Notes: a model not told the origin generated them from the sequence alone. Shown: positions 7,613 through 16,459, counted from the first letter of the stretch. The stretch: DNA of 64,000 nt from Neisseria flavescens (GCF_005221285.1 NZ_CP039886.1:682001-746000); one strand, 5' to 3'. Numbers and translations are program-made.

Positions 7613-9385
7613 TTAGTTTTGCTTTGCCGTCAAAAGTGACAGCAATAGTCTTTTTTCATTTTCGGTCAAACCGGTTTGAATACTTTTTTGCTTTAAAGTT
7701 TCGATTTGACTGTATTTTAATTCATTTAACAACTTTTTCATGCCGATTTGGAAACTTTCGCAATCTTCTTCGTTATCCCCTTCCATTTCTTCAGAATGAA
7801 GGGTCGATAAAAAGATTTGATTGACGGTTTCTTCATAGGGCGAACCGCGCATATATTCAAGCACTTGTGCAGTTGCAGGAGTCGTATCGTGATGCTTGAT
7901 GGTTTCGGCCAAATTGGCAAGGCAGGCAAAGTCGCCACTTAAAGCCAGATAATCGGGCAGGTCTATATATGAAGCCCAAGCCGGATTTATCAAGAGGCTG
8001 CGTATCTGTCTTTGAACCAGTGTCAGCATGGTTGGTTGTTTGACAGAAATAGGCGGCAGTTTGTAACTTTTTTGTTTGACGTGCCGCTTTGGCGCTTCTT
8101 GTCCCAGTAATTGGGCGAGGTTGTCCGGGTCAATGCCCACCAGTTCGCTGAGTTTTTGTTTCAGAAGATAGCCCAATGCCGGCGCGGTAATCTGAGCCAA
8201 AAGCGGAGAACTGGTTTTGATCAATTCTGCTTTGCCTTCTTGCGTATTGAGGTTGAGGCCGTCTGAAAGATGTTCCCAAAAGTATTCCGATAGAGGCTTG
8301 CTTTGGTTTAACAAGGCATCTTCAAATTGCGTTTTGCCATAGGCGCGGATGTAGCTGTCAGGGTCGTGTTCTTCGGGTAAGAATAGAAAATGCAGCGATT
8401 TATCGTCTTTTAATTGCGGCAACGCATTTTCCAGCGCGCGCCAAGCCGCTTTACGTCCCGCGCTGTCGCCATCAAAACAGAAATAAATACTGTCTGCCTG
8501 ACGCATCAGGATTTTGACGTGTTCCGCCGTGGTTGCCGTACCTAAAGCCGCTACGCCGTAGCCCACGCCGAACTGCGCCAATGCGACCACGTCCATGTAG
8601 CCTTCGACCACCAAAATCCGCCCTGCTTCCTTGACTGCGGCACGTCCTTCATGCAATCCGTAAAGGTTTTTCCCTTTATCAAACAAAGGTGTATCAGGCG
8701 AATTCAAATATTTCGGCTTCGAGTCGTCCAATACCCTGCCGCCGAAACCGATTACCTGCCCGCGCGGATTGCGGATGGGGAACATAATCCGATGGCGGAA
8801 GCGGTCATAATGCCGCCCCTCATTGTCAATCACCATACCCGTATCCACCAACGCGGTATTCGGATACGGTTGGAACACCTGCGCCAAAGGCTGCCAGCCG
8901 TCGGGCGCATAGCCCAAGCCATAATGCGCGATGACTTCCGCACTCAAGCCGCGCTTGTCCAAATAAGCTTTCGCAGTCGGATTAAATTTCAACTGTTGCG
9001 CATAAAAATCTGCTGCCGCTGCCGTCGTTTCCTCCAGCGTCTGCTGCTTTTTCTTACGTTCGGCACGGACTTCAGGATTATCGTTCTGCCCGCGTACTTT
9101 AGGCACGACCATGCCCACGCGGTCGGCAAGAAACTGCACCGCCTCCGGAAATGACAGCCCTTGATGCTCCATCACAAAACCAATCGCCGAACCATGCGCC
9201 CCGCAACTGAAGCAATGGTAAAACTGCTTGGTCGGACTGACCGAAAACGACGGCGTTTTTTCTTTATGGAATGGGCAACACGCCATATAGTTCGCCCCGC
9301 CTTTTTTCAGCGGAACCTGCTCGTCGATAATGTCGACAATATCGACTTTGGACAAAAGCTCGTCAATGAAATCAGATGGAATCAT
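7613..9385 (-). CDS. dnaG: DNA primase
   Basis: 590 residues; makes RNA primers at the replication fork. The N-terminal zinc-binding domain is complete (CPFHKEKTPSF, then FSCGAHG). The catalytic core contains YLNSPDTPLFDKGKNLYG and the TOPRIM motifs VVEGYMDVVAL and FDGDSAGRKAA. The C-terminal third is the helicase-binding domain. One DUS lies in the coding region near 8257. It is followed by rpoD on the same strand. Confidence 0.98.
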   Translation of the reverse strand: MIPSDFIDELLSKVDIVDIIDEQVPLKKGGANYMACCPFHKEKTPSFSVSPTKQFYHCFSCGAHGSAIGFVMEHQGLSFPEAVQFLADRVGMVVPKVRGQNDNPEVRAERKKKQQTLEETTAAAADFYAQQLKFNPTAKAYLDKRGLSAEVIAHYGLGYAPDGWQPLAQVFQPYPNTALVDTGMVIDNEGRHYDRFRHRIMFPIRNPRGQVIGFGGRVLDDSKPKYLNSPDTPLFDKGKNLYGLHEGRAAVKEAGRILVVEGYMDVVALAQFGVGYGVAALGTATTAEHVKILMRQADSIYFCFDGDSAGRKAAWRALENALPQLKDDKSLHFLFLPEEHDPDSYIRAYGKTQFEDALLNQSKPLSEYFWEHLSDGLNLNTQEGKAELIKTSSPLLAQITAPALGYLLKQKLSELVGIDPDNLAQLLGQEAPKRHVKQKSYKLPPISVKQPTMLTLVQRQIRSLLINPAWASYIDLPDYLALSGDFACLANLAETIKHHDTTPATAQVLEYMRGSPYEETVNQIFLSTLHSEEMEGDNEEDCESFQIGMKKLLNELKYSQIETLKQKSIQTGLTENEKRLLLSLLTAKQN

Positions 9386-9714
9386 GGCTCGGCAGAAGAG
9401 GATGGACAGAAAATATTTCAGACGGCCTTATAAACAGACAAAGGCCGTCTGAAAATGGAATTTTGGATGAGTGTTGAAATGAATTTTGTATTATAGCAAA
9501 TTGTTGTAATACATGTGTCTTATCCTTTTGAGGTAGAGTATTAATAATCGTATTTCATTCGTTATTAAGATGAATATGATGTCGCTAAACCAAAGGCCGG
9601 CTGTAAGATATTCAGACGGCCTTTGCTGTTGTCTTATTTTGAGATTCAGTTGCGCTTTCATGGTATGAATATGATAATGAACGTATATCCTCGGTTTTAG
9701 AAAGGTCGTTTCTC
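9386..9714. other. Intergenic region dnaG / gabD (329 bases)
   Basis: Divergent promoter region, AT-rich in the middle. It holds an inverted DUS pair (9417-9453) and a second pair (9592-9625) in which one copy is degenerate (AGGCCGGCTGTA). No open reading frame or RNA gene could be supported. An AAAGG ribosome site for gabD lies at the right end. Confidence 0.6.
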
Positions 9715-11151
9715 ATGAAAGATTTTGCCCGTTTGCTCAATCATCCCGATGTTTTCTTTTCTCCGATTTCAGGTGCCATTAGAGTTGATAATCCTGCAAC
9801 AGGTGAGGCATTGGCGTTTGTCCGTAAGACTGATTTAGACGGCCTGAAGCTTTTGATTCAAAAGGCGGAGGCGGCACAAAAATTATGGGCGGCAAAAACT
9901 GCGTTGGAGCGTGCCGATGTGTTGTGGCGTTGGTATTTTTTGATTAAAGAAAACAAAGAAAAACTGGCGCGTATCATGACGATGGAGCAGGGTAAAAGTC
10001 TGACTGAGGCGCGTGGCGAGATTGATTATGCAGCTTCGTTTGTGCGCTGGTTTGCCGAAGAGGCGAGGCGGATTGACGGCGATGTGCTGACAAGCGTGAA
10101 AGCGTCGCAAAAACTGGTCGTGTTGAAACAGCCAATCGGCGTTACCGCTGCGATTACGCCGTGGAACTTCCCATCCGCAATGATTGCACGCAAGGCCGCG
10201 CCTGCTTTGGCGGTGGGCTGCGCGATGATAGTCAAACCTGCATCACTCACGCCTTTGAGTGCGTATGCGTTGGCCGTACTGGCTTATGAAGCGGGCGTAC
10301 CGCAGGATTTATTGCCCGTTGTCAGCGGTAGTGCTTCGGAAATCAGCCATGAATTTGCCACAAATCCGATTATCCGCAAAATCAGCTTTACCGGCTCAAC
10401 CGAAGTCGGCGCGAAAATTTTTGCCGACAGCGCGGCGGACATTAAAAAACTCAGTTTGGAACTGGGCGGCAACGCGCCGTTTATCGTGTTTGACGATGCC
10501 GATTTGGACAAAGCCGCCGAAGGCGCACTGGCAAGCAAGTTTCGCAACAGCGGTCAGACCTGCGTCTGCACCAACCGAGTTTACGCCCAATCCGGCATTT
10601 ACGACGCATTTTGCCGCAAATTGAGTGAAAAAGCAGCCGCGCTCAAATTGGGCAACGGCTTGGAAGATGGCGTAAACCAAGGGCCGCTGATTGAGGAAAA
10701 AGCGGTAGAGAAAGTCGAGCAGCACATCGCCGACGCAATCGCTAAAGGCGCGGTCTGCCTGACAGGCGGCAAACGCAGTGCCTTGGGCGGAACGTTTTTC
10801 GAGCCGACCGTCTTAAGCGGCGTAACGGCGCAAATGGCGGTAGCTCGCGAGGAAACCTTCGGGCCTTTGTGTCCGGTGTTCCGTTTTGAAACCGAAGCCG
10901 AAGTCATCGCGGCCGCCAACAATACGGAATACGGTTTGGCGGCTTACCTTTTCACTGCCGACACTGCCCGCCAATGGCGAGTCGGCGAAGTTTTGGAATA
11001 CGGCATGGTCGGCATCAATACGGGCTTAATCAGTAATGAAGTAGCACCGTTTGGCGGCGTGAAACGCAGCGGTTTGGGACGTGAAGGCAGCAAATATGGC
11101 GCGGATGAGTATTTGGAATTGAAATATTTGTGTATTGATGTAGCGGAATAA
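9715..11151 (+). CDS. gabD: Succinate-semialdehyde dehydrogenase, NAD(P)-dependent
   Basis: 478 residues, aldehyde dehydrogenase superfamily. Oxidises succinate semialdehyde to succinate. Seen: ITPWNFPSAMIARKAAPALAVGC (nucleotide-binding fold), FTGSTEVG, the catalytic Glu motif ELGGNAPFIVFDDADLD, and the nucleophile in SGQTCVCTNR. The C-terminus has FGGVKRSGLGREG, typical of the GabD branch. The start is supported by an AAAGG site. No gabT or transporter is adjacent. Other semialdehydes (for example glutarate semialdehyde) cannot be excluded. Confidence 0.92.
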   Translation: MKDFARLLNHPDVFFSPISGAIRVDNPATGEALAFVRKTDLDGLKLLIQKAEAAQKLWAAKTALERADVLWRWYFLIKENKEKLARIMTMEQGKSLTEARGEIDYAASFVRWFAEEARRIDGDVLTSVKASQKLVVLKQPIGVTAAITPWNFPSAMIARKAAPALAVGCAMIVKPASLTPLSAYALAVLAYEAGVPQDLLPVVSGSASEISHEFATNPIIRKISFTGSTEVGAKIFADSAADIKKLSLELGGNAPFIVFDDADLDKAAEGALASKFRNSGQTCVCTNRVYAQSGIYDAFCRKLSEKAAALKLGNGLEDGVNQGPLIEEKAVEKVEQHIADAIAKGAVCLTGGKRSALGGTFFEPTVLSGVTAQMAVAREETFGPLCPVFRFETEAEVIAAANNTEYGLAAYLFTADTARQWRVGEVLEYGMVGINTGLISNEVAPFGGVKRSGLGREGSKYGADEYLELKYLCIDVAE

Positions 11152-11162
11152 GGCTGCACAGT

Positions 11163-11198
11163 AAAGGCCGTCTGAAATTTGATTTCAGACGGCCTTTT
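11163..11198 (+). terminator. DUS-pair terminator after gabD
   Basis: Tight inverted DUS pair followed by TTTT, 12 bases after the gabD stop. Confidence 0.85.
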
Positions 11199-11338
11199 CA
11201 AACGCAGAAAATTTACTAATCAATCTTATATCATTATTAGTTATTTGCATAAAAAACAAAAATTAAAGAACTATATTAAAAAAACAAAAGTCATAGTTCT
11301 ATGATTGGTATTACTTTCACAAAAAAATGGTAATGTGA

Positions 11339-11551
11339 ATGTTTAAGAAAATTTTAGTCCTGTTTTGTGTAGCTTTTATCGGCGCATGCAATTCCTTTGA
11401 TGGGAACGGTTTGACAAATGGCTCATATTCTCAAGGGAAACGGCTTGACCCGAATTGTGATCATTATGCTGTCGGCGGTAGTGGTGGCGGTTGTACACCG
11501 TCAGGTCAATGGCATCTTAAAGATAAACAAGGACAAAGAGTGCCATTCTAG
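11339..11551 (+). CDS. Tiny Gly-rich lipoprotein
   Basis: 70 residues. A lipoprotein signal ends at Cys17 (FIGAC). The mature peptide is about 54 residues with a GGSGGGC stretch and two further cysteines (in PNCDHY and GGGCTPSG) that could form a disulfide. Its upstream region (11200-11338) is very AT-rich compared with the neighbours. I do not recognise a family. It is convergent with mdh and separated from it by a DUS hairpin. Confidence 0.65.
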   Translation: MFKKILVLFCVAFIGACNSFDGNGLTNGSYSQGKRLDPNCDHYAVGGSGGGCTPSGQWHLKDKQGQRVPF

Positions 11552-11589
11552 TTTTTAAAAATGATTGTAGAACGGGTATTTAATTATTT

Positions 11590-11623
11590 AGGCCGTCTGA
11601 AATTTGGTTTTCAGACGGCCTTT
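11590..11623. terminator. Bidirectional DUS-pair terminator
   Basis: Inverted DUS pair between the convergent small lipoprotein gene and mdh. Confidence 0.8.
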
Positions 11624-11626
11624 GTT

Positions 11627-12613
11627 TTAGAGTAAATCCTGGATGGCTGAACGTTCTTCTTCCAATTCGGCCAGCGTGGCGGCAATACGTTTTTGGCTGA
11701 ATTCGTCCGACAAATCCAAGCCTTGGACGATGCGGTAGCTGCCTTCGTCACAAATGACGGGGAAACCGAAAATCAAACCTTCGGGAATGCCGTAAGAGCC
11801 GTCGGATGGAACGCCCATGGTTATCCATTTGCCGCTGCTGCCGAGCAACCAGTCGCGCAGGTGGTAGATGGCGGCATTGGCGGCGGAGGCCGCGGATGAT
11901 GAACCGCGTGCAGCGATAATGGCGGCACCGCGTCCGGCGATTTTCGGCATGAAGACTTCGGTATTCCAGTCGGGTTCGGTAATCATGTCTTGGACGGACT
12001 CGCCGTTGCTGGTGGCGTAGCGGTAGTCGGCGTACATGGTTGGGCTGTGGTTGCCCCAGACGCACATTTGCTCGATGGAAGTAATCGGGCGGTTGATTTT
12101 TTCGGCAATTTGGCTGACGGCGCGGTGATGGTCAAGACGCATCAGGGCGGTGAAATTTTCCGGCGGGATGTCGGGTGCGGATTTCATGGCGATGTAGGCG
12201 TTGGTATTGGCCGGGTTGCCGACAACGAGGACTTTAACGTTGCGATTGGCAACTTTGTTTAACGCCGCGCCTTGTACTTTGAAAATTTCGCCATTGGCGT
12301 GCAGCAAGTCGGCGCGCTCCATGCCTTGTGTGCGCGGACGGGCACCAATCAAGAGGGCGATGTCGGCATCTTTGAAGGCGACTTCGGGGTCGTCTGTGGC
12401 AAAGATGTCGGCAAGGAGCGGGAAGGCGCAATCCTGCATTTCCATAATCACGCCGCGCAATGCCTGTTGTGCCTGCGGCAGGTCGAGCAGCTGCAGGATA
12501 ACGGGTTGGTCGCGTCCGAGCATGATGCCGCCGGCGATACGGAAGAGGGTGGCGTAGGCGATTTGGCCTGCCGCGCCGGTAACGGCGATTCGGACGGGTG
12601 GCTTGAGGGTCAT
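11627..12613 (-). CDS. mdh: Malate dehydrogenase (NAD-dependent)
   Basis: 328 residues, the length of the type 2 malate dehydrogenases. Interconverts malate and oxaloacetate in the TCA cycle. N-terminal Rossmann motif VTGAAGQIAY, substrate-binding GARPRTQGMERADLL, VVGNPANTNA, and the catalytic histidine in VWGNHSPTMY are present. An AAGGAA ribosome site precedes the start. It stands alone between two DUS hairpins. Confidence 0.97.
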   Translation of the reverse strand: MTLKPPVRIAVTGAAGQIAYATLFRIAGGIMLGRDQPVILQLLDLPQAQQALRGVIMEMQDCAFPLLADIFATDDPEVAFKDADIALLIGARPRTQGMERADLLHANGEIFKVQGAALNKVANRNVKVLVVGNPANTNAYIAMKSAPDIPPENFTALMRLDHHRAVSQIAEKINRPITSIEQMCVWGNHSPTMYADYRYATSNGESVQDMITEPDWNTEVFMPKIAGRGAAIIAARGSSSAASAANAAIYHLRDWLLGSSGKWITMGVPSDGSYGIPEGLIFGFPVICDEGSYRIVQGLDLSDEFSQKRIAATLAELEEERSAIQDLL

Positions 12614-12686
12614 ATTTTTCCTTTTGAAGTCGTTGTTTTACTTGATTTTCGGATTATAGCAGTATTATGGGGAGAATGATGTAGAA

Positions 12687-12718
12687 AGGCCGTCTGAAAT
12701 TTGATTTTCAGACGGCCT
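12687..12718 (-). terminator. DUS-pair terminator after phoH
   Basis: Inverted DUS pair with an 8-base loop just beyond the phoH stop. Confidence 0.8.
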
Positions 12719-12734
12719 GAAGTGTTTGAAAAGA

Positions 12735-13709
12735 TTATTCGCTGTTTTTCTTTTCAGCTTGTTCTTCCGCTGCTTCATAGGCTTCGACGATTTTCTGCAC
12801 CAAAGGATGGCGGACAACGTCTTCGCTGGTGAAGGTGTGGAAATACAGGCCTTCTACATCGCGCAGTTTTTCGCGTGCATCTTTCAAGCCGGATTTGATG
12901 TTGCGCGGCAGGTCGATTTGGCTGATGTCGCCGGTAATGACTGCTTTGGCACCGAAGCCGATACGGGTCAGGAACATTTTCATTTGTTCGGGTGTGGTGT
13001 TTTGTGCTTCGTCCAAAATGACATACGCGCCATTTAAGGTGCGGCCGCGCATATAGGCCAGCGGCGCAATTTCAATCAAACCTTTTTCCATCAGTTTGGT
13101 TACGCGGTCGAAGCCCATCAAATCATAAAGCGCATCGTAAAGCGGTCGTAGGTAGGGATCGACTTTTTGTGCCAAATCGCCTGGTAGGAAGCCTAATTTT
13201 TCACCTGCTTCGACTGCAGGGCGAACCAAAACGATGCGTTCGATTTGATGTTTTTCCATGGCATCGACTGCGGCGGCAACGGCAAGATAGGTCTTACCCG
13301 TACCGGCAGGGCCTAAGCCGAACACGACATCGTGGTTGAGCAAGGCGCGGATATAGCCGTTTTGGCGCGGGGTGCGGCCGCCGATGCTGCCGCGTTTGGT
13401 GCGGAAATAGTATTGTTGGTCGTGGTGTTTTTCTTCGTGCTTTTCATCTGCGGTTTTTGCTTCAACGGCTGCGAGGCTGATGGCGTTGTCGTCCAAGTCG
13501 CCTTTTTCTGCGGCTTCGGCAAGCGACAGCAAGGCACGGCGGCCGGCGTGTGCCAGTTCGCCCATGAAGGTGAAATGTTCGAAGCGGCGGCTGATTTGGA
13601 TATCAAGGGCTTTGCCTAAGGCTTCGAGATTGCTGTCGAGCGCGCCGCACAGGCGTTGCAACACGATATTGTCAATTTCTTCAAACTGCAAATGGACGGT
13701 ATGGGTCAT
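12735..13709 (-). CDS. PhoH-like ATPase (YbeZ type)
   Basis: 324 residues. N-terminal single-strand nucleic-acid-binding region to about residue 110, then the PhoH ATPase: Walker A GPAGTGKTYLA (about 134-144), Walker B YVILDEAQNTTPEQMK, and ITGDISQIDLP. The family is linked to RNA handling and ribosome maturation in the ybeZ-ybeY context. Here ybeY is not adjacent: the upstream neighbour is a divergent transporter. The biochemical role is therefore inferred from family only. Confidence 0.92.
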   Translation of the reverse strand: MTHTVHLQFEEIDNIVLQRLCGALDSNLEALGKALDIQISRRFEHFTFMGELAHAGRRALLSLAEAAEKGDLDDNAISLAAVEAKTADEKHEEKHHDQQYYFRTKRGSIGGRTPRQNGYIRALLNHDVVFGLGPAGTGKTYLAVAAAVDAMEKHQIERIVLVRPAVEAGEKLGFLPGDLAQKVDPYLRPLYDALYDLMGFDRVTKLMEKGLIEIAPLAYMRGRTLNGAYVILDEAQNTTPEQMKMFLTRIGFGAKAVITGDISQIDLPRNIKSGLKDAREKLRDVEGLYFHTFTSEDVVRHPLVQKIVEAYEAAEEQAEKKNSE

Positions 13710-13769
13710 ATTGGTTTCCGTAAATAAATCTAATTTTTCCGTATTATACCTTGTTCAGACGGCCTGCTT

Positions 13770-13775
13770 TATAAT
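13770..13775 (+). promoter_or_regulatory. -10 box for azlCD operon
   Basis: TATAAT 36 bases before the azlC start, just right of a single DUS copy. No convincing -35 box was found. Confidence 0.45.
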
Positions 13776-13810
13776 ACGTCGCTTCTTTTTAATAAACCGT
13801 TTCAATCAAA

Positions 13811-14521
13811 ATGAATCACACTGCTTCTCCTCAATCGGAATTTCTGCGCGGTATCAAAGAAACATCGCCCATGCTGATCGGCTTGTTGCCGTGGGCGCTG
13901 ATTTTGGGCATGCAGGGCGGGCAGAAAGGCATGAGTTGGCTGGAAATGCTGCTGATGACGGGCATGAACTTTGCCGGAGGTTCGGAATTTGCCGCAGTCA
14001 ATTTGTGGGCAAATCCTTTGCCGATTATGCTGATTGCAACGGTTACGTTTATGATCAATTCGCGCCATATCCTGATGGGTGCGGCGATTGCGCCGTATAT
14101 GAGGGATATACCGCTGAAAAAGGCAATGCCCGCGCTGTTTTTTATGTGTGATGAAAGCTGGGCGATGGCATTTGCTGAAATTCAAAAGCGTAAGGCGGCA
14201 GGTTTGCCTGCGTTCAATATGCCGTTTTATGCCGGTGTGAGTTTTATTTTGTATGTAACTTGGATTGGTTTTGCGGCATTTGGCGCGGCAGTCGGCCCGA
14301 TGTTCGGCGATGTGGCAGCTTGGGGCTTCGGCATGGCGTTTCCTGCGGTGTTTTTGGTGTTGCTGCGCGGGATGTGGAAGAGCTTTGCGGCTTCACGCCC
14401 TTGGTTTGTCAGCCTGATTGTGGCGTGCGTAACCTATTTGACCGTGGATGGCGCATGGTATGTTCCGGCCGGAACGTTGTCGGGCTTGTTGGCGGCGTAT
14501 TTGTGGGGAGAGCAAAAATGA
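13811..14521 (+). CDS. azlC: Branched-chain amino acid exporter, large subunit (AzlC family)
   Basis: 236 residues with several hydrophobic segments. Family features: an N-terminal PMLIGLLPWALILGM segment, FAGGSEFAAVNLW and INSRHILMGAAIAPYM. AzlC with its small partner AzlD (YgaZ/YgaH in E. coli) exports branched-chain amino acids. The downstream azlD start overlaps the stop in ATGA, so the two are translationally coupled. Substrate is inferred from the family. Confidence 0.9.
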   Translation: MNHTASPQSEFLRGIKETSPMLIGLLPWALILGMQGGQKGMSWLEMLLMTGMNFAGGSEFAAVNLWANPLPIMLIATVTFMINSRHILMGAAIAPYMRDIPLKKAMPALFFMCDESWAMAFAEIQKRKAAGLPAFNMPFYAGVSFILYVTWIGFAAFGAAVGPMFGDVAAWGFGMAFPAVFLVLLRGMWKSFAASRPWFVSLIVACVTYLTVDGAWYVPAGTLSGLLAAYLWGEQK

Positions 14522-14826
14522 AGGATTTGTTGTCGCTGCAATCGTTTTTGCTGTTTTTAAGCATGTTGGCCGTTACTTATTCAACCCGATTAATCGGCTT
14601 TTTTGCCTTGCGCAACCGTACGTTGAGCCGTCGTGCGCAAGTGGTTATGGAGGCTGCGCCGGGCTGCGTGTTGATTTCTGTGATTGCGCCTTATTTTGTA
14701 TCGGATAAACCGCATGAGCTGATAGCCATTGCTTTGACAGTATTGGCGGCCAGCCGGTTTTCGATGTTGGTGACGGTATTAATCGGCGTTGGCACTTCGG
14801 GCATACTTGGTTATTTGATGAAATAA
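14518..14826 (+). CDS. azlD: Branched-chain amino acid exporter, small subunit (AzlD family)
   Basis: 102 residues with three or four hydrophobic helices. It has TYSTRLIGFFALRNRTLS and a central AAPGCVLISVIAPY, the AzlD signature. The ATG overlaps the azlC stop codon (ATGA), which fixes this start over longer upstream possibilities. It forms the exporter with AzlC. A DUS hairpin follows. Confidence 0.88.
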   Translation: MKDLLSLQSFLLFLSMLAVTYSTRLIGFFALRNRTLSRRAQVVMEAAPGCVLISVIAPYFVSDKPHELIAIALTVLAASRFSMLVTVLIGVGTSGILGYLMK

Positions 14827-14830
14827 AAAA

Positions 14831-14868
14831 TTTTCAGACGGCCTTACTTGTTATAATGGCCGTCTGAA
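14831..14868. terminator. DUS pair with a -10 box in its loop
   Basis: Inverted DUS copies after azlD. The loop contains TATAAT (14852-14857), which would serve rlmB, so terminator and promoter appear superimposed. Confidence 0.6.
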
Positions 14869-14888
14869 TTTTTTGATAAAGCAAAAAC

Positions 14889-15638
14889 ATGGCAAACCAA
14901 CGACTCATCTATGGCTTTCACGCCGTCAATGCCCGTTTGTGGCAAAACCCGAAATCGATTACCGAACTCTATATCCAAGAGGGAAAATCCGATGCGCGCA
15001 CCCGAGATGTATTGGATAAAGCGGCCTCTGAAAACGTGCGCGTGCATTTTGCTGATGCCGACCGCCTGAATGCCATCAGCAAAGGGGCGCGCCATCAGGG
15101 TGTGGTCGGATTTATCGACGCTTCCAAAAACCATGTTCACTTGGAAGATGTGTTGGAAAACTTGAGCGAACCGCCATTTTTGCTGGTATTGGACGGCATT
15201 ACCGATCCGCACAACCTCGGCGCGTGCCTGCGTACTGCCGATGCGATGGGCGTGCATGCCGTGATTGCGCCCAAAGACAAAAGTGCCGGCCTGAATGCGA
15301 CCGTCAGCAAAGTTGCCTGTGGCGCGGCGGAAACCGTGCCGTATATTACCGTAACCAATCTTGCCCGTACTTTGCGTGAGCTGAAAGAATACGGCATTTG
15401 GATCGTCGGCACGGACATGGGCGGCGACTCCGACCTTTACCATTGCGACTTGCCTGACAGCGTGGCTTGGGTAATGGGCAACGAAGGCGAGGGCATGCGC
15501 CGCCTGACGCGCGAACATTGTGATATGCTGATATCGATTCCGATGTTTGGCACGGTAGAAAGCATGAACGTTTCCGTCAGCGCGGGCATGGTATTGAGCG
15601 AAACACGCCGTCAGCGGGTGTTGAAAGCAGAGAAATAG
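14889..15638 (+). CDS. rlmB: 23S rRNA (guanosine-2251-2'-O)-methyltransferase
   Basis: 249 residues, SPOUT superfamily. The N-terminal L30e-like substrate-binding domain (LIYGFHAVNARL) is followed by the knotted SAM-binding domain: LVLDGITDPHNLGACLRTAD, VMGNEGEGMRRL and SMNVSVSAGMVL. Methylates G2251 in the peptidyl-transferase P loop. It is the last core gene before the accessory stretch at 15.65-20.9 kb. Confidence 0.95.
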   Translation: MANQRLIYGFHAVNARLWQNPKSITELYIQEGKSDARTRDVLDKAASENVRVHFADADRLNAISKGARHQGVVGFIDASKNHVHLEDVLENLSEPPFLLVLDGITDPHNLGACLRTADAMGVHAVIAPKDKSAGLNATVSKVACGAAETVPYITVTNLARTLRELKEYGIWIVGTDMGGDSDLYHCDLPDSVAWVMGNEGEGMRRLTREHCDMLISIPMFGTVESMNVSVSAGMVLSETRRQRVLKAEK

Positions 15639-15657
15639 GATTTAGTTTTATGAATGG

Positions 15658-15703
15658 AAAACGTCGTCTGAAAACTGGAAATTCGGTTTTCAGACGACGT
15701 TTG
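15658..15703 (+). terminator. Inverted pair of variant DUS after rlmB
   Basis: GTCGTCTGAA and its inverse (core with T instead of C, as in the N. mucosa dialect) enclose a short loop and are followed by TTT. Probable rlmB terminator and left edge of the imported segment. Confidence 0.7.
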
Positions 15704-15779
15704 TTATGGTGGATTAAAGTTAATCCGCGTATAAATGGCGCGGATTCCGAGAGCACACAGTCATGAAGACGGCACGGAG

Positions 15780-15878
15780 AGGTCGTCTGAAAATCAGACG
15801 GACATATTGAGATTATTTGAAAGCAGCCTGCATTTCGGCAAACGAAACTCAGGCTGCTTTTGCATTTTCAGACGACCT
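15780..15878. repeat. Mixed-dialect DUS cluster
   Basis: AGGTCGTCTGAA at 15780-15791 and its inverse at 15867-15878 are exact matches to the N. mucosa-type dialect. Between them AAGCAGCCTGCA (15821-15832) matches the Kingella oralis-type dialect and is followed by a partial inverse, CAGGCTGCTTTT. These words differ from the AG-DUS used elsewhere in the window. Dialect names are from memory of Frye et al. 2013. Confidence 0.75.
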
Positions 15879-16011
15879 CCACCCGCAGCGCATCCACAAT
15901 CAACTTAAACGCATTGGAATGCCTGCGGCGGCTGGGGTAATAGAGGTAAAGCGGATCGTAAGTAATGGCGTACTCGGGCAACAGCTCGACCGGTTGCCCT
16001 GAATTGAGTAC
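15868..16011 (-). pseudogene. C-terminal remnant of a LysR-type regulator
   Basis: On the minus strand, 47 codons read to a stop that lies inside a DUS. The peptide includes ELLPEYAITYDPLYLYYPSR and SNAFKLIVDALR, which is the typical last strand and helix of the LysR substrate-binding domain. Everything upstream (the helix-turn-helix and most of the effector domain) is missing; the sequence breaks off near 16011, about 100 bases before the divergent arsR. No start codon or ribosome site is associated. Most likely the leftover of a regulator deleted when the arsR cassette was acquired or rearranged. Confidence 0.75.
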
Positions 16012-16073
16012 CTAAAAAACCATCTTCTGAAAATTCCCTTTGACATTCTCCATCTTTCCTGCTAAAATGCGTT

Positions 16074-16097
16074 CATGTTTTTAAACATATAAACTTA
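16074..16097 (+). promoter_or_regulatory. Putative ArsR operator upstream of arsR-like gene
   Basis: A palindrome ATGTTTTTAAACAT (16075-16088) is followed by ATAAACTTAAAA. The core TTTTTAAAC-(A/T)TAT-AACTTAAA recurs upstream of the oxidoreductase gene at 16460-16486, which suggests a shared operator. Confidence 0.6.
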
Positions 16098-16108
16098 AAA
16101 GGCCGAAT

Positions 16109-16420
16109 ATGCCGCAACAAACCATGAATTTAATGCGCGAGTGCATTCCCATCTTTACCGTGTTGAGCGATGAAAACCGCCATCAAATCCTGCGCGTGCT
16201 GTGGGAACACGGCAGGATGAATGTGAATGAGCTGACCGAACATCTGCATCTGTCGCGTCCTGCGGTGTCGCATCATTTGAAAATCATGCTGCAAGCTGGT
16301 GCGGTGACGGTGGAGCAGGTTGGCAAAGAGCGGTTTTACAGTATTGCCATGGCGGATGCGGTGGAAAAGCTCAAACAGCTTGCCGATTTGATGGCTCAAA
16401 ATTGCCCGCTTTCAAAATAG
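16109..16420 (+). CDS. ArsR/SmtB-family transcriptional regulator
   Basis: 103 residues, a single winged helix-turn-helix domain: FTVLSDENRHQILRVLWEHG, then recognition region ELTEHLHLSRPAVSHHLKIML and wing VEQVGKERFYSI. The metal-binding ELCVCDL box of classical ArsR proteins is absent; the corresponding part reads ELTEHLHLS. Only Cys12 and the late NCPL cysteine are present, so it is probably not an arsenic sensor. The gene is followed 73 bases later by an Old Yellow Enzyme gene with the same upstream motif, which points to autoregulation and control of that enzyme. A redox or electrophile signal is plausible but inferred. Confidence 0.88.
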   Translation: MPQQTMNLMRECIPIFTVLSDENRHQILRVLWEHGRMNVNELTEHLHLSRPAVSHHLKIMLQAGAVTVEQVGKERFYSIAMADAVEKLKQLADLMAQNCPLSK

Positions 16421-16459
16421 GGTTATCCGTTAACCCTTTATTTTTACCCAAATACGTTT

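Noticed and set aside
15703..15725. TATGGTGGATTAA-like word, similar to the start of common neisserial repeats
   Set aside because: Only a short match; no inverted repeat or transposase remains could be shown.
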